From NCBI GenBank assembly GCA_002749535.1, contig MZZL01000081.1, positions 21,696 to 38,510 of the forward strand: a stretch of 16,815 nucleotides of DNA, read 5' to 3'. A program made the translations under genes and the position numbers. Shown piece by piece: positions 8,484 through 16,815 of this stretch. Within the stretch, counting starts at the first letter, position 1; every line of letters starts with the position of its first letter. The stretch is from Apophysomyces variabilis. Its lineage: Eukaryota; Mucoromycota; Mucoromycetes; Mucorales; Mucoraceae. Below the pieces are notes generated by a model, which had not been told where the DNA came from, did no database searches, and saw nothing but the letters and a program-made list of their open reading frames with translations.

Positions 8484-8886
8484 ATGGAGACACCTAAACA
8501 TCAAATCGCTTCGGTAAGAAAACGCAACAGCACACTGTCAGCTTTTTTTAGGCTGATAGAAAGACTAGCCTGTTTACGTCTCGGATCCCCCTCCTTACAA
8601 CGGAAGCTGTAGCCCATCGTACCTTAGAGTTCACTATACCTCAGCAGAAAGTAATATGGAGCAACGCATGATGGCATATGCATACAATGATACATGGTCC
8701 ACATTCTTAAAACGTCTCCGTGCAAAGCTGAACAAAAACAATATCACTGGTCTAAAGTATCTCGATGACAGTGGCAACTATGTCGTGATTGCCGATCAAG
8801 AGGATTTCGACATTGCCCTGCTATGCATTGGACAACAGGCCAAAGATCCTCGACAAGGTCTAAACGTCTGGGTTCTGCCAGAATAA
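8484..8886 (+). CDS. Small PB1-domain protein, two exons
   Basis: Model: exon 1 8484-8513 (METPKHQIAS), intron 8514-8568 (GTAAGA..ACTAG, phase 0), exon 2 8569-8886; 115 residues. The rest is almost entirely one PB1-like domain: YLRVHYTSAE at the start, NDTWSTFLKRLRAKL helix, then GLKYLDDSGNYVVIADQEDF, matching the OPCA motif pattern (acidic, D-x-x-G-D-like), and a last strand LNVWVLPE ending at the stop. PB1 domains mediate protein-protein contacts in polarity, NADPH-oxidase and autophagy-adaptor proteins, normally as part of a larger protein; a free-standing domain is unusual. The start is chosen because ATG 8484 gives a clean splice to the domain; an internal ATG at 8656 would cut off the first strand. 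AATAAA motifs follow the stop. No partner is identified. Confidence 0.7.
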
Positions 8887-9023
8887 ACAATAATAAACTC
8901 CATGCCTCTCTTCAGTGCTCGTATGATTTTTTTTTCTCCAACCTTTTTTTCTTTTTTTTTTTTCGGCATTTTGCCGTGAGTGACTGTCTTGGACCCCTAC
9001 CATTCTTTCATTCACTGTTTAAC

Positions 9024-9371
9024 ATGAAGAACTCACCGAAATCGATCTTATTGGGATGGTATGGACAAAAAGGCTTAACCAAGTATTCACCATAGTTGAT
9101 TGACACACTACAATAGGACTGCACTGGCTGGCTGTAAGTACCTCGAATCTTCGACAGTCTGAATGACAACTGACATTTCGACATGACAGGTACCGTGGTG
9201 GGCTACATTCTGAGCAAGAAGTATACCGAGGGTCGTATTCGCGATTATACAGAGGGTAGTGGATCTATTACTTCCAGCCAACATTATCATGCCCGGCAGT
9301 CCAAGCGGTCAGACGAAGCGGAGGCCGAGGATGGCAAGGGTCTGCGCAGATCAGTAGATCGATCACTTTAA
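9024..9371 (+). CDS. Putative small single-pass membrane protein, tentative exon model
   Basis: The last exon (9190-9371) is read as TVVGYILSKKYTEGRIRDYT followed by a polar, charged tail ending RRSVDRSL. A good donor (GTAAGT at 9134) and acceptor (GACAG, 9189) give a 56-nt intron, which joins it to TALAG and so forms a short hydrophobic segment. Linking this mini-exon (9117-9133) to the ATG at 9024 (MKNSPKSILLGWYGQKGLTK) works in phase but needs a 34-nt intron (9083-9116), shorter than any other in this window. A small organelle-membrane protein would fit the shape (short basic N-terminus, one membrane segment, polar tail), but I do not recognise it. The downstream exon alone could also start at ATG 9183. 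Confidence 0.4.
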
Positions 9372-12300
9372 TATATCAAACAAAAGAATCTAGATTCGAT
9401 ATTCCTTCTGTGTTCCTGTTTTTTTACCCTTTGCGATCCTTGCGATTGGTTTTTCCAATTGCAATTACGGTTGTTCAGGAGCTATATCAACCGTGAATGA
9501 AGATTTTTACCTATGTCTGCTAAACATTGTCATCGTCAATGCGACCATAGGATATGGATCCTACCTGACAAACGACATTAAATCATTGCTCCAATCAAAC
9601 ACTTGGCAATATAAGTTGATTCCAATACTTGCTATCCTTCAAGACCATTATGTTTTTGTTTAAGAAATTTAATGCACGCAAAAACTGGAACCACCGAAAA
9701 ACAAAGCGTGCTAACCTTTGCAATAAGCTTACGTAGGAGATGAATGCAGGATGCCAACCAACTCAACCTTGTATCTTATGTCACAGTTGAACAGCAGCTC
9801 GTACTATCCATGCATGTAGCAGCAGAGTAAAGCTTGCTGCTAGGCTGATAGACTGGACAAGGCATGCTAATTCGCGAAAACCTAAGAACATGACAAAAAG
9901 ACAATGTGCTGTCATAAAAAGAAGAAAGAGGACATATAAAAAAAAGAGGGTTTGTTTTTTTGAGCTTGGTATGGCGTTGTCAAAGTTCCTAGATACGTGT
10001 TAGTTCAAACGTCTTACAATATACCATTAAGTGCCCATTTTTAGATCTGAATGTGTGCCAGGAACAAGTTCTTGACAATATGTTAACCATTTCGAAGAAT
10101 TTGTGTTTTGCCTTCTTCTAGTTAAGTATTTTAGAAAGTGTGAGAATTGGCCAACGTATCACCAAAAGGGGATAAACATCGTTAATGGGCATGATACAAA
10201 GATGTAATGTGATGGTACTGAAATCATTTGGAGAACAAATTTGTCGTGGGAAATTCGATTTACCTGCGGTCGAACCAAGCTGTGACCAACAACCAAACAA
10301 TGATAGGGTTAATGATATGATATCCAATCAAACCTGTCAACAATAGATGCCTAAAAGAACATAACTATCCCGTGGTGCTGCAAATGCTTGACGTAAATGA
10401 AATATTCCTTTTTTGGTGTGTATGTACTTAATGCGAAATAAAGTTGGTATACGTGAAGCACCGCCAGGTTTTGCTCTACTTACGGTCAACTCATCATACC
10501 ATTGTGCTGTTTATGCATGGCAAACAGTCTACATAAGGTGAAATACTCAGTAGCTCTTTCCAAGGAGATGGTATGGGAAGGACGTCGAGTGTTGCGTACA
10601 GCTTTGCGGTGGATAAACGGAAGCAAAAAGCAGGCTGCTAAATATTGATTCACGTAACACGGTGGAAAAGAAACGCGACTTCCTGATTTGTATCGCACCC
10701 TAGCCGTAGCTACAGTAACAGATGCAGACCTTTCTGCGCATTCAGCCCAATGGATTAGTGTGCCTTTGTGTCAAACATTACTTTTGAGAACGACTTTGTT
10801 TTATGCGTATCGATCAGATGGCATGTTTTGCTTTATCCTTCCCTTTGCTGTCGTGATTAAGGCAGGTGATCAAAGAAGGTCTCCGTTATCAACCTACGTA
10901 GACTGGATCAAGTATGAAGATGGATGTTCAAAGTACGATATCCGAACTGTGACAGGAACTGCAGAAGCTAGCTTTCTACTATCCATATCAAACCGAGGGA
11001 ATGAAATCATCTATTACCCTTTGGTCAATCGATTGAATAAACTTATTCTGAGATTACGTTTAACTACACTGATGCTACGTAGAAAATTTTCACGATACAT
11101 CACTATCTTATCCGCTTTCCATGAGCCGAATTAGTAGCTCAAAAGCTGCTCTTTCCCTCTTGCAAGGGAAATGTTTGCTTGAAAATATATGCTCCACATC
11201 ACGTATTTTGATGCGCCTGGTTGCATCGGACTTTATGTTATTGTTCCGTTTCATATTAGGTACAGTCCACATTTTCATGTGTTGGAATTGTTTCATACAC
11301 ATAAGTTCTTTGATCAAGCGGATCAAAACCCGTTTTCCGTTCTGCTAAACTTGTCCCACATCATGGTGCAGTGCATCAGATCCGTCTTGCGAAACAACAC
11401 AGCGGAGGAGCTATGCACATTTAAATTGCCATTCATGACTGTAATTTTTGTCTGTTAATTTACCTAGCAGAGAAAGGCTCGTTGAAGAAGATGATCATAT
11501 ACATAAATTGAATAAAAATAAATAAAATAACCATGTTGAAAATCCGTTTCGTAACAACATGACAAAGTAGTATTTGCGTTTGCTTTTGGTGTAAGGTAAC
11601 AGGGCTTGAAATCACTTTAAACAGGGTTTTGCTTACCAAAAATTGGAAAAAAGTAATACATCGATCCATGTGATATTGTACTCTGACGTCTTCCATTTCT
11701 GAACTTTGCTGAGCTTGCGTAACACACATTGATAGAGGCAAAAGAACAGCCACTCAATCTAAAGAAAACTATGAAAATCACATCAAATTCTTATAGTCAA
11801 AGAAAACGTCAACACCTCTTCTTTTTCATGCCCACTAATGGACATACGTATGTTTAGATGGCTCAATGCCATTAATCACGTAGAAAACTAACAAATTGAA
11901 ACAGTATCCGTTTCTCTTCTAGGAGCATCATTGTCTGCAGAGGTCATATGGTAGATCAAACCACTCTTTAGATAATCAAGGGAAAACACGATTACAATCG
12001 TTCCACTTTTTGGCTGGTGACATTCAGAATTCAAGATCAAGGCTATACCGGGGAGAATCGCTACCATTTCGATCATATCACAAGATTCACGCCTTTTGAT
12101 CTTGGTTCTGCAACAAGTACACCGACTTTTGCCTGCCACAGTGGCCAATGTTTCTAGAATCCCAGTGGATACAAGGATTTGTTCGCGAGAAAAACTTCAG
12201 AAAGATCCGTCTTGCTGTCATACAAATGAGATGAAATGACAGGATAGAGGGATGCTTCCATGGAGACCAAACAACAAACGCCAAACGCACAGATCTAAAA

Positions 12301-12748
12301 CGGAACTAAAAAAAGGGCGTACTACATGGTGTGATATATATTTTAAGTAAAAAGGGATCAAAAATGGTAGGCATAACCTATTAGAGTTTTTCGTTTTGTA
12401 CGATATCAGCTCGATAAGCTTTAGCTCCATTGTCTATATGTGGCGAAATAAAAAAAAACAAAGTCTGAGAATAGGGTAAACAGCACAAAGGGGAAGTCCC
12501 ACGCAAAGGAGTGGTTGGACAAGGCAACAAGTTCACGCGATCTGTTAGTATTTTTATTGTAATACACGGCTGGGGTGAGTTTAGGGCGAGAAACTAATGC
12601 GAAATTCAGATTTTTGGTTTTTTGTCACAAGGATTGACATGATATATAGCACCAAAGTCTATGCAAGAACTTGATTGACCAGCTTGTCTCTGATTTTCTT
12701 TCTTCTTTTCTTTTCTTGTTTTTTTTTTGCTTTGAATTCTAATCTGTC
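9372..12748. other. 3.4-kb stretch with no recognised gene
   Basis: No tRNA, rRNA or known domain seen. Several open frames could be exons of an unknown gene or chance: 9394-9663 (plus, 89 codons without ATG, hydrophobic), 10688-11134 (plus), 11189-11458 (plus) and minus-strand frames at 11460-11753 and 11888-12148. None shows a family signature or links to another by convincing splice sites. The final 100 bp before the OPT start hold a TATA-like GATATATAG (12640-12648) and a T/C-rich tract (12686-12730), a plausible promoter and 5' leader. Confidence 0.5.
10688..11134 (+). other. Unrecognised open frame, possible exon or relic
   Basis: A 148-codon frame, long for this AT-rich region. Its middle part (AGDQRRSPLSTYVDWIKYED, then GCSKYDIRTVTG) has a protein-like mix of Trp, Tyr, Asp and Gly; the start is a TTG, with a stop (TAA 10655) 30 bp upstream and no good acceptor. 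I recognise no family. It may be an exon of an undetected gene, an old transposon fragment, or chance. Confidence 0.2.
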
Positions 12749-14949
12749 ATGGCAGATACGACTGTCAAAGACGGAAAACCAGAAATCGATACATATTCTC
12801 ATTACAGCAAAGACGAACAAGTCGTTGTAACGGATGATCGACCTCCAATTCCTCCAAACGTAGAAGAATATCAATTTACATGGCGTGCATCTATTGTTGG
12901 CTCCATCCTCGGCTGTCTCGTAGGCAAGTAAACATTTGTCTGCAGAAAAATCAAACTAAAAATTTTCGCGTGTTCAATGTACTATAGCCGCATCCAACAT
13001 GTATCTCGGGTTGAAAATCGGCTGGGGTTTTGGTGCATCTTTGTTTGGAGCCATTTTCTCCTTTGCCTTCCTTAAACCTATGTCACGTATTCTACCACCT
13101 TGGCTAGGAGGAGGATACTTTGGAGCCAAAGAGAATTGTACTGCTCAAGCGGCGGCTACCACAGCGGGTGGTCTCTCGGTGGGATTCGTCTCCGGTATTC
13201 CTGCCATGTATAAGCTTGGGCTTCTGACCACACCTACCAAAGATGCGGCTGCACTGTTCCTGTTCTCTCTTTCGGCCGCTTTTTACGGTCTTTTCTTTGC
13301 CGTTCCGTTACGAAAACACTTTGTTGTGAAGCAAGATTTGACCTTTCCTACTCCCCGAGCAGCCGCCAACACCATCATTGCCCTGCATGAATCCGTAGAT
13401 GGCGAAAAAGAAGCCATGAAAAAAGCCAAATGGATGGGTATCTGGTTCGGTAGCGCGTTCATTTGGAATTTGATTGCTTACTGGGCGCCTTTCTTCGCAG
13501 ACGGTAAGCGAAAGAACAGAACAAAAAGTTGAAAAAAAAAGTCCATGAAAACCTTACCTAAAGGGCTTAGTGCATATCTTATACTACATTGGCCATCGTG
13601 CCAATTATGAACCTCTTATGAGTGCCGACCGAGATTGGCTTTGGTATTTCTCCTTTGACTTCCCGTTCTTTGGCGCTGGCTTGATGACACCTGGCAGTAC
13701 TGTTCTCACCTTCTTTATCACGACCATTCTGGTTTATGGTATCATCGGTCCATGCTTGGTAGCTAATGGCACTTTCGCTCAACCAATGGGCTTTATTTCG
13801 ACTGGAGATACGACAAACAAATTCTTCCTTTGGCCCGGTATTGCGCTGATGGTCTTTGCTTCCTTTACAGAACTTCTAGTACACTATAAGGTACTTTGGC
13901 GTGGTATAAAGGGAGGTATCTTGGAAATCGGGCAATTTATTCGCAAAGGCTACTATTACGCACGGTTAGTCTTGATGCGTAAACAGCTAAGTCAGGAAGA
14001 GTCCGACGAAATCTTTGAGAAAGACCTCGATGACAAGTACCAAAAGCACGAACTTGTACCGGACTGGTGGTGGATTTCCGGTACCTTTATATCCATCGTC
14101 TTTACATGCGCCATTATGGGTCGTTATTTTGGCATGCCTGTCTACCAGTCCATCATTGCCGTCATTCTAGGCTTTATTCTGTCCTTTATCGGTATTCAAG
14201 CAGCGGGCGAGACGGATATCAACCCTGTGGGCAGCATTGGCAAGATGACCCAGCTTGTGTTTGCTAAAATGCCTGCCGATAACTTGAAACATTTACAAAG
14301 CAATAACCTCATGGCAGGCAACATTGGCGCCTCGGCTGCTGCGCAGGCGGTAGACATGGTTGGCGATCTGAAGACTGGTCAGCTAGTCGGTGCTTCACCT
14401 CGTTCTCAATTTTTGGCACAGGTGGTGGCTTCTTTTCCTGCAGTGGGTATCGCCGTCGGCCTCTTTATTTTGTTCTCTACAGCCTATCCTTGCATCATCA
14501 ATCCTGATCTGGACGCTGACTGCCAGTTCCAACTCGTCGCTGTCAAAGCTTGGTATGAGGTGACCAAGATCTTGACCGGTGACGGAGCGCCACTTTCTCG
14601 ACCATGCGTTATCTTTACAATTATCTGCGCTGTTCTTGGTGTTGCTGGCCCTGTCACGCGTCATTTCCTATTACCGAAGAAATACCATCGCTATTTCCCG
14701 TCCATTAGTGCCGCCGGTATTGCTATGATCAATTACCAGGCTGAAGTACCTATTGCCATGTTTTTGGGCTGGGCTGCTGGTCAGATCTGGAAGCGTTACT
14801 GGCCTAGGCAACACGGTGACTTTATGTACAGTGTTGCTGGTGGCTTGATTGCTGGTCAAGGCATTTCTTCTCTCCTTCGTGCTGTATTCACCATATGTAA
14901 TATCCCAGCTAATGTCATTACCGCAAGTTGTATTGGAGGACAATGTTAA
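12749..14949 (+). CDS. OPT/YSL-superfamily oligopeptide-type transporter, three exons
   Basis: Multi-pass membrane transporter of the OPT superfamily; fungal members move peptides, glutathione or metal chelates, driven by protons. Exons 12749-12923, 12988-13503 and 13571-14949 give 690 codons (689 residues), normal for the family, with all phases consistent. After a soluble acidic N-terminus (about 45 residues) comes VAASNMYLGLKIGWGFGASL, a strong OPT signature, then many hydrophobic helices; TDINPVGSIGKMTQLVFA near residue 445 and GDLKTGQLVGASPR match the YSL-like fungal branch (the type of yeast YGL114W). The first intron uses a GC donor (GCAAGT), the only phase-compatible choice; the second is GTAAGC..TTAG. 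The gene is intact and convergent with LSM4. Substrate cannot be told from sequence. Confidence 0.93.
12924..12987 (+). other. GC-AG intron in the OPT gene
   Basis: Donor G|GCAAGT, acceptor TATAG. A phase-1 junction is needed to continue into the conserved AASNMYLGLK motif; the nearby GT sites at 12920 and 12928 give the wrong phase. The reconstructed motif matches the family exactly, which supports the non-canonical donor. Confidence 0.85.
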
Positions 14950-15461
14950 TGACTTCATCTAGCAATATCTCTATTTATACTTGGTTTATAATTTGTCTTT
15001 TGCGCCTAACAAGCACTGCAAAATCTGCTCCATTTTCGAATAAAGCTTAAGTCTCTCCATACAATAACTTGGGACACTGAAGGCTTAAAGAGAGTGGAAT
15101 GATAGCTTTGGATACACACATATTAGCTAAGAAGATCTTATGGATGGTTACTGCAATGCTGCAAAATCCCAAAACACACAGCGTTGAAACCCACTGAAAA
15201 TATCAATTCATGATCACAGAAAGACACATGTTTTTCTATTGATATTCGCAACTGCACAGTGTGATAGTCCAGGTCACATTTCTTTTACTTTTCCTCTCTT
15301 TTTCGTTTGCGGCCTTTTCTCTTCTTATGACGAAAGGACCCTTGTATAAAATCCATATTGTTTCTTTTTCTGGGTAGTTTTTTCACTTTGTTTTTAGGTT
15401 TCAATATAAAAAGATATAGTGGGTTTCGTATAGATTGCTTCTTTTTCTTTTTTTATATCTG
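14950..15461. other. Intergenic region between convergent OPT and LSM4 genes
   Basis: Holds the 3' ends of both transcripts. T-rich and T/C-rich stretches lie at 15280-15310 and 15360-15455; AATAAA (15040) follows the OPT stop by about 90 bp. No further gene seen. Confidence 0.5.
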
Positions 15462-15833
15462 TCACGCTCTTCCTCCTCGGCCACCACGACTTTGACCGCG
15501 CGTAGAACCGCCACGTCCGCGACCACCATATCCATTTTCTCGGCCACCTCGTCCACGTCCACGCCCGCTCGCCTGTCGCCGTGATTCTTCTTCTTTGACC
15601 ATATCCACAATTTCTTCCGGAACGTTTAGGTATTTAATGGTGCTTCCTTTGATGTAACATTCTGGGAGTCTCCAGAAACGATCACCATCTGGAGATGTTT
15701 GAATCACTTCGCGAAGTGTCAAATTCATCCAGTTATCGCAGTTAACCAAATGACCGTTGAAAGTCTCCCCATTCTTCAACTCGACAAGCATAGGATGTCC
15801 GGCGGCGGTATGTAAGAGTGAAAGGGGTAACAT
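15462..15833 (-). CDS. LSM4: U6 snRNA-associated Sm-like protein LSM4
   Basis: Subunit of the LSM1-7 ring (cytoplasmic mRNA decapping and decay) and of the LSM2-8 ring (binds the U6 snRNA 3' end in the nucleus). The 123-residue protein begins [20 protein letters not shown], followed by [20 protein letters not shown] (Sm1 motif), [17 protein letters not shown] (Sm2 motif) and a C-terminal Arg/Gly-rich tail, the usual LSM4 layout. The frame is open 18 codons further upstream to another ATG (15887), but LSM4 proteins start with MLPL, so the internal ATG at 15833 is preferred. No intron is seen. The gene is intact and differs in character from the decayed mobile genes. RGG tails are typical targets of arginine methylation and help P-body localisation. 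Confidence 0.95.
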   Translation of the reverse strand: MLPLSLLHTAAGHPMLVELKNGETFNGHLVNCDNWMNLTLREVIQTSPDGDRFWRLPECYIKGSTIKYLNVPEEIVDMVKEEESRRQASGRGRGRGGRENGYGGRGRGGSTRGQSRGGRGGRA

Positions 15834-16254
15834 GGTTGACGTTGTATGCTCTAAGAGAAATTGCGATTCAGTCAACCGACAATGCAAATGTATTCTGTTT
15901 TAAAGGATGTAATCCTCTTACATATGAAGGAATCTGCTTTGCTTAAAATGAGATCTCGATTGAATAGATTAGTGCTTCTTGGTTGAGCTCAAACAGAAAA
16001 TGTGCCCATCATTCATTCGCTTAACGTGACTGTTAAAGCGACTTGCGTGTGGAGAACACTGTTGGAATTCTGAGATCATAACCTCCAAGTATGCAATCAT
16101 AGGTACCGTTTATTGCACAATAATATGCGTTGTTTAGAGAAATAATTTGCGTTAATAGACGAAACAAATTTGCGTCGACTAGATATAATATAGATAACGG
16201 GCTTGTGAGAACATTGCTTCCCTAGGATAATATTTTTTTACTTACCCAGATGAT
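15834..16254. other. Upstream region of LSM4, up to the Fanzor copy 2 tail
   Basis: AT-rich, no coding exon seen. It should contain the LSM4 promoter on the minus strand. TGCGT occurs three times (16136, 16148, 16171) within AT-rich surroundings. The end of the conserved Fanzor tail at 16255 marks the boundary of the inserted element; the bases just inside this region (16235-16254, read on the minus strand) would be the copy 2 guide if the omega-RNA model holds. Confidence 0.5.
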
Positions 16255-16415
16255 ATGCACAAGAAAAAGTTGGGCAACGTGAAAAGACCAGTCGTTAAAA
16301 AAAAAGATGATTTAAAAAAAGTATTGAACTTACAGTTCAAAAACGTATATATCCGAATCACTGGTACCTAAGGTAACAGGAAGCCACATTCGTAGTGGTG
16401 ATGTTAAAAAATAAA
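16255..16415 (-). ncRNA. Candidate Fanzor omega-RNA scaffold / element right end, copy 2
   Basis: Minus-strand counterpart of 2564-2719. It is 5 nt longer, all in T runs, with about 8 substitutions, nearly all in the distal 107 bp. The TTGAAC/GTTCAA stem is perfect; the CTGTTACC stem has one mismatch (GGTACCAG). Similarity to copy 1 ends at 16255. Confidence 0.45.
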
Positions 16416-16815
16416 CTACTGCGGTCGACGAAATTCTTCAGGGCGTCCAAGTCCACGCCACACCGAGTCAGCGATGTGATACATCGATTTAGCCGAGTTG
16501 ACGTCTCTTTGCCACAGTATATGACAATTTTTGCATACTGATATACCGTGGTGTGAAATACCGTCGGCTGTAATGACCTTGCTCAAGTCTTTTCTCATGC
16601 ATGCATGACAAACCTGGATATATCGCTCCATAAACCCGAACATAACATAAGATGCACTAACCTGTGAAGTATAGAATTCATCTATAGTCACAGCGATCAG
16701 GTCACCATGACGCTCTCTTCTTTTAAGTGTCTTCCATAATTTGTTGACCACCGCTGCTCTTTTTCCCTTCCTTGAAGCGCGCCCTTTTGCTCCGAACACA
16801 ATCAATGGTATTTTT
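16416..16815 (-). CDS. Fanzor (eukaryotic TnpB-like) nuclease gene, copy 2, C-terminal part, cut by window end
   Basis: The visible part covers the last exons of a second Fanzor gene on the minus strand and matches copy 1 at all but three of about 396 positions. It includes RuvC-II IDEFYTSQ (Glu 16677-16679), the zinc ribbon cysteines VCHAC and VCKNC, RuvC-III QRDVNSAKSM, and the conserved intron 16614-16661. Relative to copy 1 it has Arg to His and Ala to Val changes, both at CpG sites, and one base change in the intron. No stop or frameshift lies in the visible part. The rest of the gene is outside the window, so whether this copy is intact cannot be judged. Confidence 0.85.
   Translation of the reverse strand, partial: KIPLIVFGAKGRASRKGKRAAVVNKLWKTLKRRERHGDLIAVTIDEFYTSQVSASYVMFGFMERYIQVCHACMRKDLSKVITADGISHHGISVCKNCHILWQRDVNSAKSMYHIADSVWRGLGRPEEFRRPQ

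Noticed and set aside
10262..10280. TpsiC-like GGTTCGACC on the minus strand as part of a tRNA gene
   Set aside because: No matching acceptor stem, anticodon arm or A box could be found around it.
11888..12430. Overlapping minus-strand frames with Cys-rich starts as a possible zinc protein
   Set aside because: Cysteine spacing fits no known finger, frames overlap each other, and no splice chain joins them.
14395..14958. Minus-strand open frames opposite the OPT gene
   Set aside because: They are antisense to conserved transmembrane coding sequence and have no motif of their own.
15834..15887. N-terminal extension of LSM4 to the ATG at 15887
   Set aside because: LSM4 proteins begin MLPL at the Sm domain; the 18 extra residues have no family support.

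Overview
The window looks like a fungal nuclear contig, most probably an early-diverging (Mucoromycota/Mucorales-type) fungus. The basis is many short introns (48-72 nt, GTRNGT donors, YAG acceptors), AT-rich spacers with poly-T tracts, an LSM4 gene with a C-terminal RGG tail, a fungal OPT/YSL-type transporter, and the kinds of mobile genes present. The species assignment is inference.

The left half (1-7883) is mobile DNA. Positions 1-2563 hold a spliced gene for a Fanzor protein (eukaryotic TnpB relative, RNA-guided RuvC nuclease), cut by the window start and carrying one in-frame stop and one 1-nt frameshift. It is followed by a 156-bp non-coding tail with three predicted hairpins that recurs behind a second Fanzor copy at the right edge (16255-16815, minus strand). 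The tail is the natural candidate for the guide (omega) RNA scaffold, and the sequences beyond it differ between the copies. Only 22 bp after the tail begins a Mutator-like element (MULE, 2742-7883) bounded by 56-bp terminal inverted repeats that I aligned by eye (47/56 identical). Inside it are a decayed FAR1/MULE/SWIM transposase gene, an OTU-type cysteine protease reading frame, a C2H2 zinc-finger gene with an in-frame TGA, and a 30-31 bp tandem array with a palindromic core.

The right half is mostly ordinary host DNA: a short PB1-domain protein (8484-8886), a putative small membrane protein (about 9024-9371), a long stretch with no recognised gene (9372-12748), an intact three-exon OPT transporter with one GC-AG intron (12749-14949), and LSM4 on the minus strand (15462-15833), convergent with OPT. 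The second Fanzor copy lies upstream of LSM4 in the same orientation.

Most notable points: the duplicated Fanzor with a conserved structured 3' tail and copy-specific downstream sequence; a 48-nt in-frame intron that splits the Fanzor zinc ribbon; a three-gene MULE carrying a protease and a DNA-binding protein; and changes at CpG sites that suggest methylation-driven decay. All alignments, splice models and frameshift positions were made by eye from this sequence only.
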